Assembly: GCA_018894105.1 (NCBI GenBank)
Contig: CM032127.1
Coordinates: forward strand, 7,099,001-7,163,000
Source: Jacaranda mimosifolia
Taxonomy: Eukaryota > Streptophyta > Magnoliopsida > Lamiales > Bignoniaceae
DNA: 64,000 nucleotides
Direction of reading: 5' to 3'
In this document: one piece after another, positions 24,487-37,132 of the stretch
Layout: every line of letters starts with the position of its first letter
How positions within the stretch are numbered: the first letter of the stretch is position 1
Notes under the pieces: generated by a model
The model's input: only the letters and a program-made list of their open reading frames with translations
Databases searched by the model: none
What the model was told of the DNA's origin: nothing
Translations under genes and position numbers: made by a program

Positions 24487-27400
24487 ATGGATCCCTTTTC
24501 TTCGGCGGCGATTGCACGGCAAACGTGGGAGCTGGAGAATAACATCGCCATAACCACCGACGCTGACTCATCCTCCGCCGCGTCGGACGCCATCTTCTTC
24601 TACGATGATGCGGCGCAGGCCAAGTTCCAGCAGGAGAAGCCCTGGGCGAACGACCCACACTACTTCAAGCGCGTGAAGATCTCAGCACTCGCGCTGCTCA
24701 AGATGGTGGTGCATGCGCGCGCCGGCGGCACAATTGAGGTCATGGGACTCATGCAGGGAAAGACTGATGGGGATGCCATCATTGTAATGGATGCGTTTGC
24801 CCTCCCCGTTGAGGGCACTGAGACTAGGGTCAATGCACAGGCCGATGCATATGAGTACATGGTGGATTATTCACAAACTAACAAACAGGTAACATTTCTT
24901 TTATGCTCAGTGAACCTTTATATTATTATCTAACAAACAGGTAACATTTCTTTTATGCTCACTGAACCTTTAAATTATTATGTTGTATTAAAACTGTGAT
25001 GAAATTAGCATTCTTTGTTTTTTCTTTTTCTTTTCTTCCCTTCATTTTTAGCAGTTGTCATGAAGTTCTATCTAAGGTTGTGATTTTTGGCTATGGTGTC
25101 TGTGATGCGTAGTCATGGAGAAGGTGGTTTTGATGAGGTTTATGATGCCCATAAGTAGAATTTGCAGGTATTGTGTCAATAATCGGGAATGATAATTATG
25201 GCATTGTGAAGTGCGTTTACAGTGTTAAAATTGGTAATATTCAATTGTTCCCTGATAATTATATGGTTTAGGGTTTATGCTGTTCTAGTGGGGCAGGTCT
25301 CCACTGTTAGATCAGGTAAATATTTTTATTGCCTGATTGCAATAAATATATGCACGTGACTACAATAAATATATGTGGGTGAAAATGGATGTATACTAAT
25401 TTGCTTTACAAATGATTTGCTTGTATAAATGTGTGTGAAGTGGTTTTGGAGTAATAACTGTTGAAATGTGCGGACACTGTAAATTTTACATTGTGAAACA
25501 CAAGTGTTCTTTTGTGACTTAGTTGGCCATCATTAAGGGAAACGTCCTTTTTCATGTGGGATTTCCTATTTTTCTGTGCGTCCATTGATATTGAGACTCT
25601 TTCAAGACTTGTTTGTATGACTTAGTCTTAAATTCTTGATAATTTAAGAGTTTTCTTTTGGGGGGGTGGGTGGGGGTTCTTTATATGTGAAAGATTTGTG
25701 TATGTGCAGTTAGTTTTTGGGTTGAAAAATACGACCCATGGATATAGTGATTATAACATTTGTTTGTCTGTAAGTACCATTTGTTGGTTGCGCTCGTCAA
25801 AAACTTTTTATATGGGAGGGAGGGGGCTTTTCTTTGGCAAGTTGCAAAAGTATATTGTTGAAGAAGTGTGGGGTTTGCTGTACAAGATGCATATGCATTT
25901 CCCATTTTTTTCTATCAGCTCTCTCAAAGTGCAACTATCTAACGACTGTACAACAATATTTTCCTGAAAGGTAATGGCTAATCTTTTACTGTTTTCTGAT
26001 GATTCCAAATTCTTAAACTACCTAGTATTTAGAAATTAATCTCTTTTGTTTAAATCTTCTTGATGATGATTAAGGATGTATATATTTCAAGTCAGAATTT
26101 ATTTTCATAGGTGTTTTGTGTTATTTCTTACCTTAAATTTTTCTCACTTTGGAATTTATGGATTAAGGCGGGTCGGTTGGAGAATGTAGTTGGATGGTAC
26201 CATTCCCATCCTGGTTATGGATGTTGGCTTTCTGGCATAGATGTTTCCACACAAATGCTTAATCAGCAATTCCAGGAGCCATTTCTAGCAGTTGTTATTG
26301 ATCCAACAAGGACTGTTTCTGCTGGAAAAGTTGAGATTGGTGCTTTCAGAACATACCCTGAAGGTTACAAGCCTCCGGATGAGCCTGTCTCTGAGTATCA
26401 GACTATCCCCTTGAACAAAATTGAAGACTTTGGTGTACACTGTAAACAGGTGACAATTCCCCCAACCTATACTTATATGTGTATGTATGTGTCTATGCAT
26501 TTGTATTTGTAGGTTTCAGAAGCTCTTTCTGCAGAATTTCCTCAATTTATTTATTTCTTCTTGTGTACAGTATTATGCATTGGATATCACATATTTCAAG
26601 TCATCTCTTGATAGCCATCTTTTGGATCTACTGTGGAATAAGTATTGGGTGAACACCCTTTCTTCTTCTCCTTTGCTTGGTAATGGAGACTATGTTGCTG
26701 GCCAAATCTTAGATTTAGGTAATTTACTCGCAAGTGACTTGATTATTTTGCACCATCAGTTGTCGGCATAACAAGCCCAACGTTTTAATTCTGCTAGCGG
26801 ATCAGGAGCTTCAGATAGTGGATGGCATGCGACTTCATTATACTAATAACTTGTGCTTATAATTTCTTGCAGCTGAGAAAATAGAGCAAGCTGAAAATCA
26901 ATTGGCTCATTCACGCTTTGGGTCCTTCATCATAGCTCCTCAAAGAAAGAAAGAGGTCAGTATGTTATTCTTGGCCCAACATTTTGCTTTGCTCAGAGAA
27001 GTACTCTCAGTTGGAGTTTGCTGTTACTTTTCTATGTTGCCTATGTTTGACGCACTAGAAATCTTTTCGGTTTCAAGTTCTTTATTCACAAACTCTGTCA
27101 TGTGGCCATATATAAGTTCTCATTCATTTAATGGTTGTTGCCGGCATATATAACAGGCTATAGAAATATACTCTGTATCAAGTAAGTAGATAGTCATTTT
27201 GTGGCATCATTATTTTATCTATTTAATTTTCATTTTATTATAATTTTATGTTTGCCTAATAGGGCTTGAAAACATGGTGGCCATTGAGCTTGCAGTTCAC
27301 CTGCTATTTGTTATGTGACTCTCCATCAAAATTACTGGAAGTTAGCTCTTTTAGCTGTGACTTTGCCAGCCTGAGACTATTAATGATAGCATGAAGTAAA

Positions 27401-28575
27401 AGAAACATTTTCAGGAACAAAATTATTTGATATGTGAAAAGGACAGCTAAACTACTACTTTTTGGGATTTATTACTTTCCTCTGATGTCACCTGTGCTTC
27501 AGATCTTAGATATGATTTACCAATGCAATTTAAACTGCACAGTCTGTGTAAACTATCGTTTTCCCTTAGTTTTCTATTCTCTTTCTAATTTGGTTCAGGA
27601 GGTTGGTTTGGGGTTTTTTTCTTGGGTGGAGGTGGGGTGGGTGGGGGAGGTTCAATCTTATTGTTACTTAAATACTTCTGATTCTTCTCATTTAATTGAT
27701 TGAAGGAAAATTTAGCATTCCTTATCAAAGCTATACCTGCACATTCCAGACATAATTTTGCGATAACCAAAATAGTCTATGAACTAGATTTTAGACTATT
27801 TGTATTTCATGGTATAAACTTTAAAGGGACAAGTGAGCCTGATTGTGATAAATTCCTCCTGCTGCTAAGAATTGAAAATTGTTTCAAGGCAGTATTTGTT
27901 TCACTCCATATGGCGACTTTTTATTATTTGATGTGTTTATTAACAACTAGGCTGTAATTTCTAAAATTCAACTAAGGAGTAGATTTGTCAAGTGGCTTTA
28001 CAAAGGTGAGTTTTACCCATCTGAGAATACAGAGTATTAGATCTCAGTAAAAAACATTTAGTCTTCTTGCTATATACCACTCCAGATCTTTTTCTCATTA
28101 GAGATTAGCCCTAACCAGGACTCTAGCTTGCTTGTATCAAACAGTGATTTTACTTAGTATTCATCTCTCCCAGCTATTAATGTCTCTTGTCAGATCAACA
28201 TGTTTAATCATTTAAGATGCAAAGATTGCTTTACTGCAGTGCCACGGAACTCCTTTTCTTCAGCTTTTGTTAATCTCTGGAAGCTGAATTTGCTGTTTTT
28301 CAGGAAGAATCTCAGCTTACCAAGATTACACGTGATAGTGCAAAGATAACTGCGGATCAGGTTCATGGTTTGATGTCACAGGTAACTCTGCCTTCATAAA
28401 TGCCAAACACTAGCATTCTTCTAGTTGTGGCCAAAAACAAGCTTTGCATTGGACTGATCAGCCCTTGTTTATCACACTCTTCTAGGTCATCAAGGATATT
28501 CTATTCAATTCTGTTAGGCAGTCCAACAGATCTCAGACCGACTCAACCAGTCCTGAACCAATGGTTGAAACCTGA
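24487..28575 (+). CDS. CSN5: COP9 signalosome subunit 5 (deneddylase)
   Basis: Six exons give 360 residues: 24487-24888, 26168-26449, 26571-26718, 26873-26955, 28304-28381, 28486-28575; phases agree. CSN5 is the zinc metalloprotease subunit of the COP9 signalosome and removes NEDD8/RUB1 from cullins, so it controls cullin-RING ubiquitin ligases, including those of light and hormone signalling. The MPN+/JAMM centre is intact: E84 in [13 protein letters not shown], and H146, H148 and D159 in [16 protein letters not shown]. The C-terminal part ([31 protein letters not shown]) is the helical region that docks in the complex. Length fits plant CSN5 (about 357). Intron 1 is 1.28 kb and starts inside a 52-bp duplication that repeats the donor site; intron 4 is 1.35 kb. 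Arabidopsis has two copies (CSN5A and CSN5B); which this matches is not clear. Confidence 0.97.
24878..24981. repeat. 52-bp tandem duplication across the CSN5 exon 1 donor
   Basis: Copies begin at 24878 and 24930 with CTAACAAACAGGTAACATTT and differ at about two bases. The first copy contains the last 11 nt of exon 1 and the GT donor at 24889; the second repeats the same ACAG|GTAACA donor 52 bp downstream. Use of the second donor would add 52 nt and reach a stop at 24931-24933. Confidence 0.93.
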
Positions 28576-31041
28576 TCTAGTGACTATGAAAGCATCCCAT
28601 ATTCTCCGGCCACTTTCTTCTTGACGTCCTTTCAAGAAGAAAGTTTTTTTGATTTGGAAAACTAGCACTAAAGGATTCCAACAAGTAGACTTGTCAAAAG
28701 ATGGCTCCAGAATATATTGAGGTGTTTGCGGCTATGACTAGAGGATGCCTTCCATCAATGTTCTTTTGAACTCATCAGTAGATTTGTCCATTCTCTTCTT
28801 ATATTTGATTCCGTCTAAACCGTTTTAAGCCACACAACACACTTCTGGTAGAGATTGCATTCTTTGGAGGTCATCTCTACTGAGATGTTTGTGCCACTTT
28901 TTTCTAGTTAATTTAATGTTCTAAGGAGAAGACATACTTTGTGTAGGTTTAACATTATAGTGATCATTAAGTTGATATGAATGGAAAGTCCAGCTAGGAG
29001 CTTATAATCTAGTGCAAGAAAGATTATGTGGTTAGCATGGGCAAAAATTGGTTGGCTTGAGAATTACACTTTAACTTGGGTCACTTCAATATACCAGTGA
29101 ATGAATAATGATAAAAGGATCCAAGGACTGGCCTAGTTTTGATGGAATACATGTTAGGGTTGTTGTGGCAATTCAGACAACCATTATAAAAAAAATAGAA
29201 TATGGTCCGATGGGATATATTCCTCATGTCACCCAGTTTTAATGGTGTCACTTTATTACATTTGATCTTATCATAAAACTAATGAATGAACCCAAAACCC
29301 AAAAGGAAAAGAAAGATTCAGGGACATCGAATGTTGTTACTTATCCGTAATATCATTGAATATAATGCTCGAATTTTACAAGTGTGAGCAGTTTAATAAC
29401 TCAAACTCCACTTAAGTAATACTTTACATATCCCAAATTTATCAGTTTTATGCATCTCAAATTGAATTGAAAAAGACTTCATTATCTTAAAATCATTTTA
29501 TTTATTTATTTATTTTTGGCACAGAGGTACCATCTCATTAAACTTATCATTCGACCGCACCTATTACTTTCAAGAACAATTATGTTACTGATCTTGTACG
29601 GAAATGGATTTGGAGCTGTTTTCGAAAATTAATGAAATGTTGGGTTTTTATTCTTGGAATGCACTCTTGTAAAGTCAGAATTCGGGTCGATAAAAATAGT
29701 TGTTTAGATTTTTTTTGGCTGTGAATGTTGGTTTTATACTAAGTATACCGTTGGTGGACTTGGCTACTTAAATTGTGGAACATATTTTAAGTAGATCTAA
29801 TTCAGTGGGCTTATTGGCTCCTTTTTTTTACTTAATTAATTTGATATTTTATTGACTTTTTACTTTTAGAATTTTAACTTAGCATATCAGTTACATATAT
29901 TTTTTCTTTTTTTAAATATCATCTAAAAACCCCAAAAAGAATAAATTTGAAAAAGAAAGAGAATGTCAATAAATAAATAGCATAAAATTCATATGCAGAA
30001 GATTAGAGGAACACGATTCCTCCTCAAAATTGAGAGTAACATCCATGCAACACAGCCTCCAAACAGTTATGGACCAATGCTTTTTATTTGGAGTACTGAA
30101 AATGCTATACCCCACAATCCACATGTTTTCACAATTTCGAACCCTTGAACATGAATCAATACATTTTCTAGTTCTATTTTGCATCATTTTCTTGTACTGG
30201 CAGTCGGGTCGGGTACGACTAAAAAAATTAGTGCTTTCTGTCTCTTATCAACTGCACCGGCATTTGTTTTCTGGCTGTCCAAATCTTGCACGTCTCGTCT
30301 CTCGTCAACCTGTTTTTTGCACCATGAATAGTGCTAACAACTTTTTCTTTCTTTTTTTTTTCTTGATTGTTAATTAGCAAAATGGGAGAGGGGGGGGGGG
30401 GGGGGTGGAGAATCTCTAGTGGAATTGTGGAAACGAAAATATAAGAAGTAAACATCAAATTGCATTTCTCAAATTTACACTAATTCTCTTTTTTTTTTCC
30501 GATTAAAATTTCGTATTTTATCAAATCAGTATTTTATATACCGTTTGTTTCACTGATGATTAACTCTAGAAAAATGATCAATTGGTCCTTACTCCATTCC
30601 TCTTTGCCTCAAGTTCGAGCTCTCTAGTTGGGTGTAATTTTTTCATGGGGGAAAAGAAAAGCAGGATAGTTACTTTTAATTATTGAATCAAAATTCATCC
30701 TTAAGTTTGATGTCGTATGGGTAATATTCATGGTCACATCTTACGATGGAATGATAGATTAATCAACTTTTATGTTTGGTCATGAAATTGATTTGATTGT
30801 AGTAACAAGTTCATGCACTTATCAAACTATTCAAATTTCGATTTCAATGGAGCTTTGTATGCCCTTATTCTTTCTTGATTACTATTAACTCTAAAAGTTC
30901 ATTTTCTCACGTACCTCTCAAGTGAAATTATTCTCCAAATTGAAATGAGTGGATATATTCACACAAACCACTAGTAAGACATAAAATCACGTCAAAATTG
31001 TCTTTCGGCTTTCATTTAGGGTAAGAATTTTTTAAAAATTA
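28576..31041. other. Intergenic DNA downstream of CSN5
   Basis: The first few hundred bases are probably 3' UTR. The rest has no exon-like frame. A run of about 18 G at 30389-30406 and T-rich tracts are notable only as homopolymers, and their exact length may be unreliable. Short frames such as 30030-30377 run through the T- and G-tracts and were not accepted. Confidence 0.5.
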
Positions 31042-31279
31042 ATGAAATTTCAATATAACAAAACTCATTTCTTAGTCTTTGACTCATGTAATCACTATCA
31101 ATAGTTAATGGTTTTATCAGAGTAACAGGATGTGTCTGTATACGCGCAAGAGTTGGCATAATGAAATTTCAATATAACAAAACTCATTTCTTAGTCTTTG
31201 ACTCATGTAATCACTATCAATAGTTAATAGTTTTATCAAAGTAACAAGATGTGTTTGTATACGCGCAAGAGTTAGCATA
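31042..31279. repeat. 119-bp tandem duplication
   Basis: Two copies start at 31042 and 31161 with ATGAAATTTCAATATAACAA and share ACTCATGTAATCACTATCAA and GTATACGCGCAAGAGTT. They differ at only about six positions. No gene is nearby. Confidence 0.92.
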
Positions 31280-33340
31280 TAATCTTTTTTACTTTTTGTT
31301 AGACGTGATTTGTATATCAACCAAGCTAGAGAAAATCAATAATTATGGCTCTATTTACCTCTACTTTCACTTGTACCAAAATGAGAATCATAATTTAGAA
31401 TAAAACCCATGGTAAAGAGGTAATATTAGACAATGGATGGGATTGGAAATGAAAAGGGTTTTCTAGTGAAAGGGATAAAAAGCAATCACATATTCACATG
31501 CTTGTGATGTGAAGATGGTAAGGTACATGTGAAAATCATCCAAAAAAGTGTAATTAAAGTTTCTGAACCTAAAAGGTCAAAGCCCATGCTTCTCATGAAG
31601 AGTTCATGTCTTGAGGAAAAAATAAAATTAAAAAAAAAAAAACTTGAGCTTTTATGTATTTAGTCGAAATTAAATATAATATTCTATCAAGTAGTGGGAG
31701 GTTGGGCATGGAAGAGTCAAGAAAAGCATTGATTTTTCTTTTTCTATTTAATACAAACATTTAGTCTCTCATGAAGAATTAGATTATCTATGATTATTTA
31801 ATGATAACTCATCAAGAGTTCGAATTAAATTGCAATTTTTGCTTTAATATTTAATTTTTAAAATTAAAACATAATTTTTATTTATTGTATTAAAAAATTT
31901 ACTGACTTCATGGTGAGTTGATTCACAAACATTCAAAGATATTCGACAATATTATTTATAAAAAATTTTCAAAAAAATGATAAATTTTTCTTATTCGATC
32001 CAAAACTCGATGAAAAGTACCCATTGGATGTAAAAGCTTTCCTATCTAATATAGTTAAATGGCATAAATATTTTATTTTTCAATTTTATCATGAAATTAT
32101 ATATATATATATATATATATAAAATAAGTGCAAAGAATCTGAAGTACAATACAGTAATTTGGATCCTGAGTTAGTGGAAGATGTTTCAGTACTTGAAAAG
32201 TGGCCTCCATCACAACTATTTTTTCCTAATGGAATGAAATTTTTTGTGAATCTATACTCTTACCTTTGCATAAAGTTTGCCTCTAAAGGTGAAATTAGGT
32301 CTAATATTTATAAATTGTGTCAAAATTACAAGAAAAAATTAGGCCATCGCTATAATTAATTCGTAACTAATATTAAAAAATTATAATTTTAGTTATGAAA
32401 TTAATCTATTAAATTTGAACTAGATGCTCTATTAGCTAAGTCTCGCTAGGAACAATTCATAGTCGATGACTATTTTCTATACATATTAGTTAATTTATAG
32501 ATAAGATCTATTGCACTTTCAACAAATAAATCTATAGATTGATAGCTAATAATTTTGTTGCTTGTTATTTAAAAGAAATATATTTGTTATAAAAATTTAT
32601 AGTTATAATTTGTCATAGCTATGAAAATAATTTTTTCACAGCAAATATCGAGTTTTTTTTTTTAGTAAATAAAGAAAAATAAAATAACAAAATTATTTTT
32701 TGTATGCCATTGAATTAGATTCCCTATTTCTTTCCAACTTATATATATATATCTTTTGTCTCAATAAATAGGGACATAAAAAAGCGAAATTAAAAAAAAA
32801 AAATGATACCCTAGGGATTAAAAAAAATAAAATAAAATAAAATAAGCATGATGACAATGCAAGGCCATGGATAATTGCATGTGAAGTTACCTAATTCAAA
32901 AGTTTGTAGTCTCTTTTTCTTATGTATTTTGGGTGTGGCCTTTATGCATTTTAGGCCATCCAAATTTTCTACTTTACTTGCCAACCATCCTTTACTTTTT
33001 CTTTTAAAGGAAATACCTATCCAACTACAACTTATACACTAATTTGTGCTCCCCCAACTCATCTTTGGATTTGATAGGAATTTTTTTAGTAAGTGATGTT
33101 GAGAATATTGTTTTTTCTTTGCCCCACTATAGATGATTAAATCGTGGAAGATTAACGTTCGTCGTTATCATTTTTTATTGTTATGGAAATTGTACATTTG
33201 TTAGTGATGTATTGATCACACATAGAATATTTCAGGTCTAATTTAATATATTTTAAATGATTTCCAGATAAAGTCGGAGAATATAAAGAAACTTGATGAT
33301 TTACGGCTGAAATAACTTATTGTTTTGAGTAAGATGACAT
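31280..33340. other. AT-rich intergenic DNA
   Basis: Mostly AT-rich, with a TATATA tract at 32100-32120. A 66-codon frame at 32159-32359 (MDPELVEDVSVLEKWPPSQL...) has a less biased composition than its neighbours, but no splice partners or known domain; it could be a fragment of a transposon gene. The stretch 32540-32650 resembles the repeat in the REI1-like intron 1. Confidence 0.4.
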
Positions 33341-33344
33341 GAGA

Positions 33345-33700
33345 AAATGTATGCTTTGTTTGGTTATATTTTTTCAGAATAATATTGTTTTGGGGAAACA
33401 TAACCAAACATATCCTAATTTTTCCTCCAAAATGCACATTCTCTAATATATACATACATATATTATATAAATCATATATATTTTATTATTATTCTAACAT
33501 TAAAAAAAATCACTTAATTCCATTTTCACTCCAAAAATCCAACAAAAATATATTGATTTGACTGCTACAGTAAACAAAATATCTTCTCCAAAATATAAAC
33601 AAACATACTAAAAAATAACTTTCACATTCTTCAATAATTCATTCTCCCAAAATACATAATAAAATCAAACAAGAAATATAACCAAACATAACCTATAATT
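33345..33700. repeat. Degraded foldback repeat related to the 34.5-kb element
   Basis: The left part (TTTGTTTGGTTATATTTTTT at about 33355) and the right part (AAATATAACCAAACATAACC at about 33676) are inverted copies. Inside, AAAATATAAACAAACATACT and AATTCATTCTCCCAAAATAC match the right arm of the element at 34481-35584. No clean duplication was found at the ends. Confidence 0.5.
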
Positions 33701-34480
33701 TGTTAGGAGTTACTATAACTGGATTGGATCTAAACTTCACTTGGTGACATGATAATCATTGTTGAGTAAATATTTTAGTATGGAATGAACTTTAGGGGTG
33801 TAGGTAATTACTCTCTTAATAGTTAATTAGTCAATAATAGTGATTTTTTTTTTCTTCAAAATATCTGTGGAAATATAGTATTTGAGAATCAATAAGTATC
33901 AAAATTTATATTTTATTTTAAAATCATAAAATGTGGCAATGAATTAGTGCACAATTTAAAGGTGTTAGAAGGTTTGGAACTTTAAATATTGTATTTAGTG
34001 CTCGCCAACTCATTAACATATTTTATCATAACAAAAAATTAAATTTATAAAAATTCATAATTTGATCGAAATTGAAAGTATTACGGTCACATACCTAATT
34101 CCTAGAAATTGTAACCTAAAAACTGGTGCAACTTTTATAAATTGTGCACAAATTAAAATGAATAAATCCTAATTATGTTAATGACAATAAAAAACTAAAT
34201 CTCAAGTTAAATAGAAGGAAAAGCATTCTTTGAATTAGTACTATCAATCAGAGAATTTATTTGGTTCTAATATTTTAGTGACTTAGAAAAATCAAGAAAA
34301 TTTACTAATAATGTTATAAGCAACCGACTAAGTTAATCTAAACGATAAAAAATTTCTAGAATTTCAAAATTTGATCAACACTGCATAATGACTAAATAGG
34401 GAAACTTTCTCAATAATTACTTTGAGTTCCACACGACTTAAAATACTAGAAAATGTTTGAAAGTAGTTGTGCGAATCTAA

Positions 34481-35282
34481 GGTAGTTTTTGGTTACATTT
34501 TGTATGTTTTGGATTATATATTATGGAAGAATTAATTTTAGGAGTAGGGTTGAGGAATGTAAAATTTGTGTTCGGGAATGTGATAGATGTTTGTTTATAT
34601 TTTGGGAAATAGATAGAAAATTATTTTGAAAATTTTTGGTATGTTTATTTATGCTTTGCGAGGAGATAATTTTTATTATATCAGTCAAATCAATAATTTT
34701 TTATTGGTTTTTAGGGTGAAAATAAATTTGAATAATATTTTTTATTATAAAAATAATAATAAAATATATAATATCTATATGTATGTATATGTGAAGATTG
34801 GATATGATTTTTTTTAATTGTAAAAGTAATGATAAAATATTATGATATGTAAATGTATGTATATGGAATTTTTAGTAATAAGCCAATTGATTTGAAGGGA
34901 TATTCTGGGAATTGGTGTTTGATATTTTGGCAAAAAGTCAACCCACATGTTTGGTTATATTCTATCAAAATGAATTTGTTTTGGCAAAATGTAACCAAAT
35001 ATAGCCTAAATTTTACAAGGTAAAATTTTCTCAAATATTCTTTTTCAACCCAAATTACTAAGGCTACGTTTGATTACGTTTTGCCAAAACAAATTCATTT
35101 TGGCAAATTGTAACCAAAAATATAGTCTACTTTTTTGACAAAACAATCACTATTAATTACAAAATACCCATTCAAATCAATTAACTTACTACCAGAAACC
35201 CCATATACATACATATACATACCATAATATTTTATCATTATTTTTACAATTAAAAAAATCATATCCAATAATCACATATACA

Positions 35283-35318
<36 letters not shown>

Positions 35319-35584
35319 AATAAAAAAATATTATTCAATTCCATTTTCACTTCCAAAAATCCAACAAAAAGTATTGATTTGAATGTTATAGTAGAAATTG
35401 TCTTCCCCAAAATATAAACAAACATACCAAAACTCCTCAAAATAATTTTCTAATTATTCTCAAAACATAAACAAACATACATCACATTTTCCAACACAAA
35501 TTTCACATTTCTCAATCCCATTCACAAAACTCATTCTCCCAAAATATATAATCCAGAACATACCATTCATATCCAAACATTACC
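34481..35584. mobile_element. 1.1-kb foldback element with TAA duplication (PIF/Harbinger-like)
   Basis: The left arm (34481 to about 35035) and right arm (about 35060-35584) are inverted copies almost to the centre, so the whole element is a long palindrome. Left end GGTAGTTTTTGGTTAC, right end (reverse complement) GGTAATGTTTGGATAT, then both continue with TATGTT.TGGATTATATATT. TAA stands on each side (34478-34480 and 35585-35587), the 3-bp duplication expected for Tourist/PIF-Harbinger elements. Near the centre a second inverted pair reads TTGGCAAAATGTAACCAAAT and its inverse. No transposase frame was seen. Confidence 0.65.
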
Positions 35585-35589
35585 TAAAT

Positions 35590-37132
35590 ATTTTGGAATT
35601 TGTTCAATAAAATTGTTATACACTTAAATTAGAATATAGATATTTTGATTGCTGGGAAAAAAATAAAATTTATTAAAAAATTACTTAAACATACCTTATT
35701 TTTCCCTTAAAGTTTTAGTCGTCTATTTATGTCCACGTGAGTACTCAAATTCAATATTATCACTATCAATACTTTTTAACAGCCCAATTACTATATTTAG
35801 ATTTGGTTGGGATAAGTTCTGAACACCTTTGAAGAAAAGCAAGGTGTTAGTCAAAACACAAAAACAAAAACAAAATAAAAATAAAAACGGTAGACCTTTT
35901 AAAATGTCAGGCATAATGATTTAATCATGTAGATGGTCAAAAGTGGCATTAGAGATGAGGCATGCAAGTAAAAATAGTCAAAAATAACAAGAAATTAATT
36001 GAAGGATAGAGTTTGCTCCAATTTAAAATCTCTTTATTTGAACAATTGTAGGATACATAACATACTTGTTTATCCACAAAAGAAAAAGTTCAACCATGGT
36101 AAATCACTTTCTCTTGAGAATAAGAGAACCTACAAAAGGTGGTTCAAAATGTTATCTCAGTTTTCCTTCCAAAACTTTACAAAGTAACCATATGCTATTA
36201 AAGAAATTAGAATGGAATAAAACCATTACAATTAGGTTCATAAATTAATACTAAACTCATACCCTTCAGGTGGTATTCAAAATTGTACATTACAATCGAC
36301 TAAATTAATGTTACCAAAATCAGATCAAATTTCAAAAGATAAGATCGATGTTCTATTTTTTGAATATCCAGCAATCACTTAAATTTCTTTTAACAAATTC
36401 AATAATTTCTGCTTTTTGTTTTTGATAAATTCAATCATTTCTGCTCAAGAATGATTACCAACACATAATTTCAAAAATTTCAATACAGAAGATCACAGTC
36501 CATTCTAGTCACGATTATATATAGCAAGAAAAAACATTTTCCTTATTCATTCATTTGTTTTAATATCAAAAAATATTTTCCTTGCCCTCCAAACTAAATA
36601 AAAAGGGCAATAAAAGAAAGAAGAGAAATCAATGTAAATCTTTCAAAATAGAGCCAAAATAAAAAAATTAAAGAGAGATCCTCGAAATAAATTACATATC
36701 CACATCCCCACAAGAGTCAAAGGGCATAAAGTGCAAATATTTGGCCCCACAATTAGCCTTCTAGACCTCGCACATATGCACAAACACTTTTGCCTGATAT
36801 TTTTTGTGTCCCAAATTTACATTTTCACACACAATGACACACACACAAACGACCCCCCCACCCCGCCGAACCTAAAACATAAATGACTATTTCCTCTGTT
36901 TCCTCGGATTTTTATGGGACTGACCTCTCCATATAGCCCTCAGCCTCTACCATTGTCCTTTCCATTCTCCATTCTCACCAAAGATCATTTTTTTTCCCTT
37001 CCATTTTGTTGTCTCTGACCCTTCCTCTTCTGTACAAAGAAATGAAATGATTCTTGGCTAGCTTTTCGTCTTCTTCAAGCCCTTTTCAGTTGATTTTCTG
37101 AGCTTCCCTGTTTTCTCTTTCAGTCTTTCGAG
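35590..37132. other. Intergenic DNA and H+-ATPase 5' region
   Basis: AT-rich to about 36700, then a transition to the H+-ATPase leader. The last 200 bp (36930-37132) are CT-rich (TCTCTGACCCTTCCTCTTCT, TTTTCTCTTTCAGTC), as in many plant 5' UTRs. No other gene was seen. Confidence 0.5.

Noticed and set aside
30030..30377. 115-codon plus frame
   Set aside because: It runs into a poly-T tract, has no domain, and the minus strand has a frame of the same quality.
30389..30406. Run of about 18 G
   Set aside because: Simple homopolymer (as at 43916-43932 and, with C, at 1909-1924); the length may be a sequencing artefact and no function is implied.
32159..32359. 66-codon frame MDPELVEDVSV...
   Set aside because: Composition is slightly protein-like, but there are no splice sites, relatives or neighbours to support it.
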